Of a stretch of DNA of 64,000 nucleotides, positions 33,534 to 41,259 are shown one piece after another. Every line of letters starts with the position of its first letter. Within the stretch, counting starts at the first letter, position 1. This DNA is from an uncultured Candidatus Saccharibacteria bacterium. Its GTDB lineage: Bacteria; Patescibacteriota; Saccharimonadia; Saccharimonadales; Saccharimonadaceae. The notes below the pieces were generated by a model. The model was not told the DNA's origin, made no database searches, and was given only the letters and a program-made list of their open reading frames with translations. A program made the translations under genes and the position numbers. The DNA is taken from NCBI GenBank assembly GCA_946530965.1, contig CAMNAK010000002.1, positions 186,001 through 250,000 of the forward strand. The letters are read 5' to 3'.

Positions 33534-34655
33534 ATGACAGCTGAAAAAGAAAAACGCCATAAGATAATTGTAAAAACTGGCGTTGTAGGTTTGTTGACTA
33601 ATCTTATTCTTGCGGCCGCAAAAGCTTTTGTAGGCATTATGTCGCACTCTATTGCGATTGTTGTTGATGCTGCAAATAGCTTGAGTGACTGTCTTAGCTC
33701 GATTGCTACAATTATTGTTTCTCATCTTGCAAACAAAGCGCCAGACAAAAAGCATCCACTAGGCCATGGCCGCAGTGAATATATGGGCACGCTTATTGTT
33801 GGCGCAATTATTGGCTATATTGGCCTTACTGCTGGCTTTGAGGCGATTAAGAAGATCTTTAATCCCAGTGAGCTAGATTATACTCCTGTCACGACTATCG
33901 TGGTCTCGATTGCCGTCGTAACTAAAGTAATTCTTAGCGCCTATACTCTTGCGATGGGTAAAAAGGCGGATTCGGATACTTTGCGCGCTACGGCAAAAGA
34001 CGCTTTCTTTGATGCTCTTATATCCTCTTCGATGCTTATTGCGATAGCTACTTATTCTTTCGCGCATGTCAATATCGAGCCTTACCTTGCTATCGTTATT
34101 TGTATCTTTATTCTTCGCTCGAGTCTAGAGATTCTTCGTGGCGCAGCTAGTATTTTGCTTGGCGAAAGGACCGATAAAGCCCTTGGCCGCCGCATTCGCA
34201 ATACTATTAGCAAGATTGAGGGTGTTGAAGGTGCTTATGATTTGCTTCTTCATGATTACGGCCCAAGCATGACAGTGGCCTCAGTTAATATCGAGGTCGC
34301 AAGTACTATGACTGCTCCGCAGATCGATAGTCTTACCCGCAAGATTCGCAAAACTGTCTATAAACGCTATCAGATTGCGCTAGCTGCAGTTGGTGTCTAC
34401 TCCATCAATACTAAGGACGAGGAAACTCGCAGTCTCTATCATAAGCTTCAGGATATGCTAGAAGATTATCCAGAAGTTATTGAACTTCACGGTTTCCATG
34501 TAGACAAAGAAGAGAAGATTATTAGTTTTGATATTATTATAGATTTCGCGATCAAAAAGCGCGCTGAATATTTCGAAAAAGTCAAAAAAGCCAGCAAAAA
34601 TCTTTTCCCAGAATACAACCTCGAGATTACGCTCGACTCGGATTTACTAGATTAG
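33534..34655 (+). CDS. Cation diffusion facilitator (CDF) metal transporter
   Basis: 373 residues. TM region ~20-210 with the metal-site helices VVDAANSLSDCLSSIA (TM2) and AKDAFFDALISSSM (TM5), plus HPLGHGRSEYMGTL between TM2 and TM3; a cytoplasmic C-terminal domain (~215-300) of ferredoxin-like fold, and an extra ~75-residue tail. It exports Zn, Fe or Mn in exchange for protons. It begins 7 bp after the phosphotransferase stop, so it may be co-transcribed. Confidence 0.9.
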   Translation: MTAEKEKRHKIIVKTGVVGLLTNLILAAAKAFVGIMSHSIAIVVDAANSLSDCLSSIATIIVSHLANKAPDKKHPLGHGRSEYMGTLIVGAIIGYIGLTAGFEAIKKIFNPSELDYTPVTTIVVSIAVVTKVILSAYTLAMGKKADSDTLRATAKDAFFDALISSSMLIAIATYSFAHVNIEPYLAIVICIFILRSSLEILRGAASILLGERTDKALGRRIRNTISKIEGVEGAYDLLLHDYGPSMTVASVNIEVASTMTAPQIDSLTRKIRKTVYKRYQIALAAVGVYSINTKDEETRSLYHKLQDMLEDYPEVIELHGFHVDKEEKIISFDIIIDFAIKKRAEYFEKVKKASKNLFPEYNLEITLDSDLLD

Positions 34656-35245
34656 TCACTTCGTTTACAAGAAATAGTGTTTTCGCTCATCTCAAAGCTA
34701 AGCTTTTTGCTTGAATTGTTAAGCCTAAAATAAAGACCAATGTCGTCGTCTACATTGGACGTGCTACTTTTGCCTTCGCTATTTTTTGTTCTAATCTTTG
34801 AGAACTTTACGATATATACCGTATCGTCGCCATCGATGAACTTTTTGAGGAACTCATAGTCTATGTCCGTTGTGACTGAATAGTTGTATAGGCTTGTCGT
34901 TTGAGTAAGTTTCATGCCGTCCTCTTCGAGGTCTAGATCGAAATCGAAGGAGACCCCTTCCATGGAATGCCTTCCGCAATCCCACTTGCCAACAATCTCT
35001 TCGATTCCTGGTTTTGGTATGAGTGTGTAGGCAATCATATAGAGAATAAAAGAAACGGCCGTAATAACGCCTAAAACAGCCAAAGCTTTACCGAAATTCG
35101 AACCGTCGCCTGGCTTTACGATAGGGATGTTAGGTGCGGCTTGGACTGGCGGCACTGAAACAGGTTGAGCCGGCGCTGCAGGAGGGGTGCCTACTGGGGC
35201 TACATTTGGCTGCGGTGCTGCTGGATTAAGATTAGAATTGTCCAT
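34652..35245 (-). CDS. Membrane-anchored protein with Pro-rich N-terminus
   Basis: 197 residues from ATG 35245: a Pro/Ala-rich cytoplasmic stretch (AAPQPNVAPVGTPPAAPAQP), one helix at ~58-80 (ALAVLGVITAVSFILYMIAY), then ~115 residues outside (WDCGRHSMEGVSFDFDLDLE) of beta character with two cysteines. Start chosen because -10 boxes lie just upstream, while the longer frame to 35341 runs through them. It overlaps the CDF gene by 4 bp at the 3' ends. Unknown function. Confidence 0.6.
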   Translation of the reverse strand: MDNSNLNPAAPQPNVAPVGTPPAAPAQPVSVPPVQAAPNIPIVKPGDGSNFGKALAVLGVITAVSFILYMIAYTLIPKPGIEEIVGKWDCGRHSMEGVSFDFDLDLEEDGMKLTQTTSLYNYSVTTDIDYEFLKKFIDGDDTVYIVKFSKIRTKNSEGKSSTSNVDDDIGLYFRLNNSSKKLSFEMSENTISCKRSD

Positions 35246-35270
35246 GTTTATATTTATAAAATCTAAGAAA

Positions 35271-35279
35271 ATTATAACA
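35271..35279 (-). promoter_or_regulatory. Extended -10 (TGTTATAAT) for the gene at 35245
   Basis: Ends 25 nt before ATG 35245; short AT-rich leader with no Shine-Dalgarno. Confidence 0.45.
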
Positions 35280-35316
35280 TAATAAAGATAAGCGCTATAA
35301 AAACGGATTACATCTT

Positions 35317-35325
35317 TGCTACAAT
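35317..35325 (+). promoter_or_regulatory. Extended -10 (TGCTACAAT) for the gene at 35332
   Basis: Ends 6 nt before ATG 35332; leaderless mRNA predicted. Confidence 0.55.
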
Positions 35326-35331
35326 AGCTAT

Positions 35332-35574
35332 ATGGTGTCAAAGAAAAAGCTCTCAGACAAAAAAGTCCAGGAAATCCGTACCGAGGAATGGGATAGGCAT
35401 GATTCTACAGAATTAATCGTAGAGCGTGGAGATAACTGGCTAAATGACGAGCGCTTTCAGGATCTTGACTATTCTGACGATGATGAAACTCTCCTTTGTC
35501 GCGGCGATGATTATTGCGAGCGAAGCTTGGAAGATCAAGACGAAGATAAAGATATAGAAGATTTCGTAGAGTAA
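35332..35574 (+). CDS. Small acidic protein, 80 aa, unknown
   Basis: An 80-residue soluble protein with a basic start (VSKKKLSDKKVQEI) and a strongly acidic remainder (DYSDDDETLLCRGDDYCE, DQDEDKDIEDFVE). Probably disordered in part. No family recognised. The leaderless promoter supports it as a real gene. Confidence 0.5.
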   Translation: MVSKKKLSDKKVQEIRTEEWDRHDSTELIVERGDNWLNDERFQDLDYSDDDETLLCRGDDYCERSLEDQDEDKDIEDFVE

Positions 35575-35582
35575 CAGGGGTG

Positions 35583-35591
35583 TGTTATAGT
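35583..35591 (+). promoter_or_regulatory. Extended -10-like (TGTTATAGT)
   Basis: Would start a transcript at about 35598, directly before the hairpin at 35600, leading into the gene at 35675. Confidence 0.4.
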
Positions 35592-35599
35592 TTTTTCAA

Positions 35600-35623
35600 G
35601 CAAAGCCTTGCTTTGCGCTTTTT
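35600..35623 (+). terminator. Hairpin with T-run upstream of the repeat-protein gene
   Basis: GCAAAGC/GCTTTGC with a 3-nt loop, then GC and T5. Either it terminates the 80-aa protein transcript or, if 35583 is a promoter, it is a leader attenuator. A second weak stem GTGAG/CTCAC follows at 35624-35640. Confidence 0.65.
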
Positions 35624-35674
35624 GTGAGTTTATTTCTCACGAACCTTAAAAGTATTTCTTAGAGGAGGTGTCTC

Positions 35675-36751
35675 ATGAGCTGGCTACCAGAAGAAGCGCG
35701 CGAAATGCTAGACGCTCTTGTGGCTTTTATGAAACGTCTCGGTCGCGACCCGACTTTCATGGAAGCAAAAGCAGAACCTAGCCTACCTGAGCCAAACGAC
35801 TATGCGTACTATTTTGGTAGCTTCACAGAGGCGGTCAAAGACGCGCATAGAAAAGCGTTTGTTTGCAAAGATCGACCAAAAATAGCAAAGGCAACATCCG
35901 TAATCCGTATTTTTACCGAAGAGGAGGAAGAATTAATGTCCAGAAGAGCTATTACTGATGAAGAATATGTTGTGAGTGCGCTGCGCCTACAAAAAGAACT
36001 TGGCCATTTTCCGAACATCAGCGAGCTTCGAAACGATTTTCGTGCGCCAAGTCCTCAGAGTTACGAGAGACGTTTTGGTGGCGACTGGAACATGGTTAGA
36101 GCATGTATTAGAAAAAGAGCGACTGAACTGGGTATTACTGAAGATAACTTCGAAACCGTTATCGAGGAACATCCCGAGCTCTTTGCGCCCAAGAAAGAAA
36201 AGGTTGTCACAAAACCCGTAGAAGAGGAAAAAAGTCAGCTTGCGCCGAGCGAAGAGGATCGGTCTGAACATGCGACTGAGGCTGTTCCCGAAACAGAGCA
36301 AATTCCTGAATCAGAACCGGCACCTGAAACGAAGTCATCCACGGTTATTCAGCCCGACGAACTTTTGGACATGTCGCTCGATTCCGAACCGTTGCTGCCT
36401 GAGGAGATTGACTTGCAGAAGGTAAAGTTAATCTCGCTACTTCCGAAGACTCGGATTGCAAACCTGAAGATTGGCGGATATGGTCTGGCGCTCAAGATGC
36501 AGGGCTCCATTCCGCTGCCGAAATCTATTTCTGGCATCCCGATATCCAAGAAGCACATTACGCTTCAGTTTATCCAGAGTGGTCAGGTAAAAGAATTTCC
36601 TGCAATTCGCGACGACGTGTTCTATATTGTTGATCGTGGAACCGCGCTGGCAGCGCGCGAGACGGGTAGAGAGGTTTACGATTTGCTTATCCCTGAGAAA
36701 TACGACAAAGATGGCGACATGATGACAATTTATGAATTCTCGATCATCTAA
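35675..36751 (+). CDS. Protein with homing-endonuclease-associated repeats, 358 aa
   Basis: Two N-terminal repeats at ~residues 11-52 and ~88-137 share the pattern L...LGR.PT/FPN...P....Y...FG.W..A (MKRLGRDPTFMEAKAEP; LQKELGHFPNISELRNDF; RRFGGDWNMVRACI). This is the homing-endonuclease-associated repeat, thought to be a small DNA-binding helical unit. A Glu/Pro-rich linker (~165-235) joins a ~110-residue C-terminal domain without HNH or other nuclease motifs. GAGGAGGTG at 35662-35670 is a strong Shine-Dalgarno, and a terminator follows. Probably a DNA-binding or regulatory protein; function unknown. Confidence 0.65.
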   Translation: MSWLPEEAREMLDALVAFMKRLGRDPTFMEAKAEPSLPEPNDYAYYFGSFTEAVKDAHRKAFVCKDRPKIAKATSVIRIFTEEEEELMSRRAITDEEYVVSALRLQKELGHFPNISELRNDFRAPSPQSYERRFGGDWNMVRACIRKRATELGITEDNFETVIEEHPELFAPKKEKVVTKPVEEEKSQLAPSEEDRSEHATEAVPETEQIPESEPAPETKSSTVIQPDELLDMSLDSEPLLPEEIDLQKVKLISLLPKTRIANLKIGGYGLALKMQGSIPLPKSISGIPISKKHITLQFIQSGQVKEFPAIRDDVFYIVDRGTALAARETGREVYDLLIPEKYDKDGDMMTIYEFSII

Positions 36752-36757
36752 CAAAGA

Positions 36758-36782
36758 GCCCTGCTAATTGCGGGGCCTTTTT
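36758..36782 (+). terminator. Intrinsic terminator
   Basis: GCCCTGC/GCGGGGC stem with a 5-nt loop and T5, 6 bp after the repeat-protein stop. Confidence 0.8.
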
Positions 36783-36798
36783 CTGCAAAACAAACTTA

Positions 36799-36827
36799 TT
36801 GACATAAGCGCAAAAGTATGATATTTT
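36799..36827 (+). promoter_or_regulatory. Promoter TTGACA-17-TATTTT (TG-extended)
   Basis: -35 at 36799-36804, spacer of 17 ending in TGA, -10 at 36822-36827; ends 6 nt before the small ORF at 36834. Confidence 0.7.
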
Positions 36828-36833
36828 AATCTT

Positions 36834-36935
36834 ATGATTAAACACAGTATCAAGTTTACTACCCCTGTCGTAGAAGCCGCCCGTAACAACGGTTATCTTC
36901 CTATGCCTTGGGAAAATAAACTTGAAACTGTCTAA
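36834..36935 (+). CDS. 33-aa leaderless small ORF, candidate leader peptide of the MFS gene
   Basis: ATG 36834 lies 6 nt after a consensus promoter and opens a 33-codon frame (IKHSIKFTTPVVEAARNNG at the N-terminus, then LPMPWENKLETV) ending in TAA. It has no Shine-Dalgarno, as expected for a leaderless start. It is followed by alternative hairpins and then the MFS transporter. A leader peptide whose translation controls the downstream RNA fold is the best reading; an independent small protein is possible. Confidence 0.45.
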   Translation: MIKHSIKFTTPVVEAARNNGYLPMPWENKLETV

Positions 36936-36945
36936 ATTCTTGCAA

Positions 36946-37052
36946 TTCTAGATAAGTTTCAAAAGTACTTATCTAGAAAGAATCGACAAAAATATAAAGC
37001 AAAGATTGGCGCTTTTGAGACTTATCTAGCCGTACAATAAAACGACGGCTAG
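36946..37052 (+). promoter_or_regulatory. Alternative-hairpin leader of the MFS gene
   Basis: TTCTAGATAAGT (36946-36957) pairs perfectly with ACTTATCTAGAA (36967-36978). The same ACTTATCTAG recurs at 37020-37029 and could pair with the same left arm instead. The second copy shares CTAG with a second hairpin, CTAGCCGT/ACGGCTAG (37026-37033 and 37045-37052). The two folds are mutually exclusive, as in attenuators. The rest of the 36936-37093 gap holds only the Shine-Dalgarno AAGGAGG. Confidence 0.55.
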
Positions 37053-37093
37053 TATTTTATAACTTCGGACAAGAAAAAGAAGGAGGAATTCTT

Positions 37094-38344
37094 ATGCCCA
37101 AAAGAATCAAAAGTTGGTCTTCGCCGAGAGCAAACCGTTTTCTGGTAATGCTCGAATCTGTGCTGACGGCCGGAATCATTAGCATCCCGTTCATGACCAT
37201 TCTCTACGAGAATGAGATTGGTCTCACGCACGAGCAGATTGCGCTCACTCAGGCCGCCTACACGGTAGTAGCTATGCTTCTGAACGTTCCGCTTGGCTGG
37301 GTTGCTGATCGCTTTAGTCGCAAGTTTGCAAATATTGCTGGCGATTTGCTGTGCTTTGCTGGCTTGCTGCTTTATGCGAGAGCTCAGACGATGCTCGACT
37401 GTGTGCTTTGTGAGACTTTCTTTGGTGTTGGTATGGCATTCTCTCAGGGCGTCGATTCGAGCTTGCTTCAGCATTTCGCAGACAAAGAGGATGCGTCGCA
37501 CGACCACAAACTGTTCAAGGATAGCTTTGGCCTGATGTCTTCGCTTTGTCAGCTCGCCTGCTTTGCGTACTACCTGATTGGCTTCGCAATTGGCGATATG
37601 GATGTGCGTCAGATTATTACAATCTCGAGCGTCTCGTTCATAATGGCAGCTATCGCGGCCTTATTCATTAAGGATGATAGCGAGAAGCTTGAGAAGTCTG
37701 AGAGGTCTCCCTTTGCTGACATGAAGAAAATCGCGGCATCGAGCATCAAGAATCCGGCAATTAATATCCGTATTGCGGCTTTTATGATCTCTAGAGAGAT
37801 GACGCACGGCATTACGTGGGTGTTTACGCCTTTGCTGCAGCTCGTTGGTATTGATGGCAAATGGATTGTGCTCGGTTGGGCGGCAAACTCGCTGATGTCT
37901 TACCTTGGTACAAAGATTGCTAGAAAGTATAGTGCAAGGCTGCCGGAATGGGTATGCTTTGCTGCGCCGATTGTGGTCGTAACTATGGCATCGTGCGTGA
38001 TGTTCTTTGGGTTATCGGCTCTGACGCTCGGTCTTTATGCTTTCTTTGGAATGGCGCAGGGCTGGACAAGAACTACGATGATGCCTAATCTTAAGACGCA
38101 CGTCAAAAAGACTCAGCGGGTTACAGTCGAATCGTTTGCGAAGGTTTGCTCGCAGCTCTACTACATTGTCTCTGTTTGGGTAATTGGAAAAGCTGCAGAT
38201 GTCGACCTTAGATACGCTATCCTGGCGACGATTCTGCTCTTTGTGCCGTTCGCTATTCCGACGGCGCTTCGCCTGAAAAACCAGGAGGAAGCAGAAAAGA
38301 ACGAATCTGAGCAGATTGCTTCTAATAGTGTTGCGATGACCTAA
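37094..38344 (+). CDS. MFS transporter
   Basis: A 416-residue major-facilitator protein with ~12 membrane segments. The loop after TM2 has GWVADRFSRKFANIAGD, a good match to the MFS signature G-x-x-x-D-R-x-x-R. A Lys/Glu-rich loop near residues 196-210 separates the two halves. Likely an efflux carrier, but the substrate is unknown. AAGGAGG precedes ATG 37094. The gene uses CTG and GCG codons more than most neighbours. It is the only long gene behind the leader peptide and hairpins. Confidence 0.85.
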   Translation: MPKRIKSWSSPRANRFLVMLESVLTAGIISIPFMTILYENEIGLTHEQIALTQAAYTVVAMLLNVPLGWVADRFSRKFANIAGDLLCFAGLLLYARAQTMLDCVLCETFFGVGMAFSQGVDSSLLQHFADKEDASHDHKLFKDSFGLMSSLCQLACFAYYLIGFAIGDMDVRQIITISSVSFIMAAIAALFIKDDSEKLEKSERSPFADMKKIAASSIKNPAINIRIAAFMISREMTHGITWVFTPLLQLVGIDGKWIVLGWAANSLMSYLGTKIARKYSARLPEWVCFAAPIVVVTMASCVMFFGLSALTLGLYAFFGMAQGWTRTTMMPNLKTHVKKTQRVTVESFAKVCSQLYYIVSVWVIGKAADVDLRYAILATILLFVPFAIPTALRLKNQEEAEKNESEQIASNSVAMT

Positions 38345-38353
38345 CATGAATAC

Positions 38354-38381
38354 TCCCCTGTGGAAACAGGGGATATTTTTT
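38354..38381 (+). terminator. Intrinsic terminator of the MFS gene
   Basis: TCCCCTG/CAGGGGA stem followed by TATTTTTT. Confidence 0.8.
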
Positions 38382-38384
38382 GTA

Positions 38385-38416
38385 TAAAAATATAGACCTT
38401 GCGGTCTATCTTTTTT
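38385..38416. terminator. Bidirectional terminator between MFS and tRNA-Asn
   Basis: ATAGACC/GGTCTAT with a 4-nt loop; CT6 on the plus strand and a T-run on the minus strand, so it can also end the minus-strand tRNA transcript. Confidence 0.8.
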
Positions 38417-38425
38417 CTCTTCAAA

Positions 38426-38500
38426 TGGCTCCTCGGGCCAGACTCGAACTGGCAACCTCGAAGTTAACAGCTTCTTGCTCCACCATTGAGCTACCGAGGA
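38426..38500 (-). tRNA. tRNA-Asn (GTT)
   Basis: Cloverleaf on the minus strand: acceptor TCCTCGG/CCGAGGA, anticodon arm GAAG-CTGTTAA-CTTC (anticodon GTT), T-arm GCCAG-TTCGAGT-CTGGC, encoded CCA at 38428-38426. Promoter TTGACA-17-TAGAAT immediately upstream. Confidence 0.95.
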
Positions 38501-38511
38501 TTATAGATACA

Positions 38512-38540
38512 ATTCTATCAAAGAGAATTATATCTGTCAA
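38512..38540 (-). promoter_or_regulatory. Promoter of tRNA-Asn, TTGACA-17-TAGAAT
   Basis: -35 at 38540-38535, -10 at 38517-38512; predicted start about 5 nt before the mature tRNA 5' end. Confidence 0.75.
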
Positions 38541-38544
38541 TAAA

Positions 38545-39948
38545 CTAGAATCTAAAATAGATAAACGGATTATAGGAGCTACTAATCAAGAAAACGACAG
38601 TTAGCCCAAACATGCCCAAATAGATTAAGTACTTTACGGGTATTAACCAAATCCATTTTTGCTCGAGCTTGCAAAATGCTTTGCGAAGGTATGGGGATAC
38701 AAATAGAATGCCAATTAAGATATAAGGTAGCGAAGTGATCAGAGTGTAATTACTATAGAATACTTCGGATAGAGAAAAGCTTGCATTGATGCCGAGCATC
38801 TTGCCAAGTGTTGCTGCAAGTGTGCTCAAATGCTCTACGCGGAAAATTGTCCACCCAATAACAACTATGAACATTGTTAAGATATAGCGTATCCAAGTCG
38901 GTAGTTTACTTAGAGGCTTCGCGAGTATAGTTCCTTCTAGAAGCAGAAGTACGCCATAGAATAAACCCCACAGAATGAAGTTCCAGTTCGCGCCATGCCA
39001 GAGGCCGGTAAGCATCCAGACGATCATGATATTGCGAACCCATTTCAGCTTGGAGACGCGGTTGCCACCGAGTGGAATATAGATATAATCGCGGAACCAT
39101 TTAGATAGTGAGATATGCCAACGGCGCCAAAAATCTTTGATGCTTGTCGCAATGTATGGATAGTTGAAGTTCTCCAAAAAGTTGAAGCCAAACATTTTGC
39201 CGAGGCCGATTGCCATATCGCTATATCCGGAAAAGTCGAAGTAAATTTGTAATGTATAAGCTATCGCCGCTAGCCAAAGTCCAATAGTGGAGACCTCTGC
39301 AATCGGCTGTGCGTAAAGCGTGTCTGCAATATAGGCGACATTATTTGCGATAATAACTTTCTTTGCAAGGCCCAGCACAAAACGTTTTACGCCCTCGATA
39401 AACAAATCTAAGCTTTCCTTGCGATCCTTGAGTTGCTTCTCGACATCCGAGTACTGTACGATTGGGCCAGCAATTAGCTGCGGGAAGAGCGCAATGTATG
39501 TCGCAAGGGTAACGATGTTCTTCTGAACCTTAACTTTACCCCTATAAACATCGACTACGTATGACAAAATCTGGAAAGTATAAAAACTAATACCAATCGG
39601 AAGCTCGATTAGTGGCAGATTGAGCTGCTTGCCTGTTACGCTTTCGAAAATAGATATTCCAAAATTGAAATATTTAAAGAAGCCAAGCAGGGCGATATTG
39701 AAAAAAATCGAAAGAATCAAAAGTGGCTTTTTGGAACGTTTCTTGGCTTTGCTAATCCATAATGCGAAGAAATAGTTTGCCACGATAGATACGAGCATCA
39801 AAACAATAAACTTCGGCTCGCCCCATGCGTAGAATAGTAGAGAAGCTAAACATAGAATTGCGTTACGAAATCGCTTGTCTGCAATATAATACAAAAACAA
39901 AACTATCGGTAAGAATGCGGTCAAGAATGTTAGGCTACTGAATAGCAT
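38545..39948 (-). CDS. MBOAT O-acyltransferase (AlgI/DltB-like)
   Basis: A 467-residue membrane protein with ~11 hydrophobic segments: FSSLTFLTAFLPIVLFLYY start, PIGISFYTFQILSYVVDVYR, FPQLIAGPIVQY, FWRRWHISLSKWFRDYIYIP, and the catalytic His in GLWHGANWNFILWG. This is the AlgI/PatA type that moves acetyl groups across the membrane to modify exopolysaccharide. Its start overlaps the stop of the DHHW gene by one base, so the two form an operon that probably acylates the surface glycan. Confidence 0.9.
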   Translation of the reverse strand: MLFSSLTFLTAFLPIVLFLYYIADKRFRNAILCLASLLFYAWGEPKFIVLMLVSIVANYFFALWISKAKKRSKKPLLILSIFFNIALLGFFKYFNFGISIFESVTGKQLNLPLIELPIGISFYTFQILSYVVDVYRGKVKVQKNIVTLATYIALFPQLIAGPIVQYSDVEKQLKDRKESLDLFIEGVKRFVLGLAKKVIIANNVAYIADTLYAQPIAEVSTIGLWLAAIAYTLQIYFDFSGYSDMAIGLGKMFGFNFLENFNYPYIATSIKDFWRRWHISLSKWFRDYIYIPLGGNRVSKLKWVRNIMIVWMLTGLWHGANWNFILWGLFYGVLLLLEGTILAKPLSKLPTWIRYILTMFIVVIGWTIFRVEHLSTLAATLGKMLGINASFSLSEVFYSNYTLITSLPYILIGILFVSPYLRKAFCKLEQKWIWLIPVKYLIYLGMFGLTVVFLISSSYNPFIYFRF

Positions 39949-41144
39949 TATTCGTATCCTTTCGGATTGTCGACGGGTTTAGGGATATATCTTCCTCCTG
40001 AGCCATTTGGAACAAGAAGCAGGTAATCTATCTTGTTTTCGGAGACAATTTTATTAAAGGTAGCTAAGCTACAAAAACGAGTGTCTATCACCCAGGTTTT
40101 ATTGAAGTGGGAAGCGACGAGAGTATTGATGGCATTCGTGTCGCTGTATCCTATCATTATCAAATTGCCCTTCTTTTTATTACTAAAATCATATTCTACA
40201 ACCGATACATCGGGGCCATAAAAATAACCGTAGTATAAATCACCCGAACCATTTCTTAGTTCTGGGTCCTCGAAATAGCCCTCCTGGTAGCCATACTCGA
40301 CTTGGTAGCTATCAACAAAGGATTTGTGCTTTGGGTATTCGAAACGATATACCGTGAATTTTTCCTCGGATGGGAAGGGATATGCTGATCGTTTCTTTGA
40401 GCCGAGCGTATCGTAGTTAAAAGTTACTTTTTCGATCGGCTTAAGAACCTTCTCTTTTTCTCCTAAAATCAAGGAAATGATATCCTTATATCCCTGATAT
40501 GATCCCTCGTAGTTCCAGTGATGATCGTTTTTATAAAAGTACTTTTCGTAATCCAGATAATTGTCTATCTTGAGACTGCTAATCTTAAAATCTGGAAAAT
40601 AAGATGAGTATTTATTGATAAAATCGTTAGTTTTGCTTGGGTTATCAAAATCTACGGTTCCGTCGGTTGTAATGAAATAAATGTATTTGTTTTTAATTGG
40701 CAGACTGGAATAAAAATCATTACTATCTAGAATTTCTGATTCTATTTCATTAAGATCGTCTGAAAATTTGCGAACAAGATAATCGCCGTCAGCGTAGATG
40801 AATAAATCGTCGGCAACCAATGTGTAATTGCTTTTAGGAGCAATAAAGGGGCTGACTAAATTGAAAACCTTATTTTTTGCTAAAAGATATTCCGTCTTAA
40901 GGGTTTCGCTTGCTGGCATCTGGTCGGCAAGCGACTTTTCTAACTGATTCTGGTAGTCTCCAGACAAAAAGCTATCTGTAGTGAAGGTAGGCGGCTGAGT
41001 AGTTTTCCTTCCTTCGAGCCAAAGTGCCTTGTCTTTCGGTCCAAAGAAGAATAGCTTGATAGGAGTAATAGTAATAACCAAAAAGAATGCTAGCAAAAAG
41101 ACGATACGACATTTGTCTTCTAACCTCCTTGCGCGCCTCTTCAT
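39948..41144 (-). CDS. DHHW-family (AlgX/AlgJ-like) acetyltransferase partner
   Basis: 398 residues with one N-terminal helix (~12-30) and an extracytoplasmic SGNH-like domain. NDHHWNYEGSYQGYKDI contains the DHHW motif, and MIGYSDTNAINTL the block with a Ser nucleophile. This family takes the acyl group from the MBOAT partner and places it on the polysaccharide. Directly upstream of, and overlapping, the MBOAT gene. No clear promoter box was found. Confidence 0.85.
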   Translation of the reverse strand: MKRRARRLEDKCRIVFLLAFFLVITITPIKLFFFGPKDKALWLEGRKTTQPPTFTTDSFLSGDYQNQLEKSLADQMPASETLKTEYLLAKNKVFNLVSPFIAPKSNYTLVADDLFIYADGDYLVRKFSDDLNEIESEILDSNDFYSSLPIKNKYIYFITTDGTVDFDNPSKTNDFINKYSSYFPDFKISSLKIDNYLDYEKYFYKNDHHWNYEGSYQGYKDIISLILGEKEKVLKPIEKVTFNYDTLGSKKRSAYPFPSEEKFTVYRFEYPKHKSFVDSYQVEYGYQEGYFEDPELRNGSGDLYYGYFYGPDVSVVEYDFSNKKKGNLIMIGYSDTNAINTLVASHFNKTWVIDTRFCSLATFNKIVSENKIDYLLLVPNGSGGRYIPKPVDNPKGYE

Positions 41145-41224
41145 TAAATTTAGGATAAGATAATGAGCTTCTATTTGTCAAAGATAGAGCTCCAAAACTC
41201 TCTTTCCCGCTCCGCTAAAATATT

Positions 41225-41233
41225 TGCTAAAAT
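41225..41233 (+). promoter_or_regulatory. Extended -10 (TGCTAAAAT) of glmS
   Basis: Leads to a ~20-nt leader with AGGAGGT at 41247-41253 before ATG 41260; too short to hold a glmS ribozyme. Confidence 0.6.
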
Positions 41234-41259
41234 AGGCTTATATATTAGGAGGTATTATT

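Noticed and set aside
41221..41259. Possible glmS ribozyme upstream of glmS
   Set aside because: The leader is only about 20 nt and the preceding sequence is the promoter and the divergent DHHW gene; there is no room for the ribozyme.
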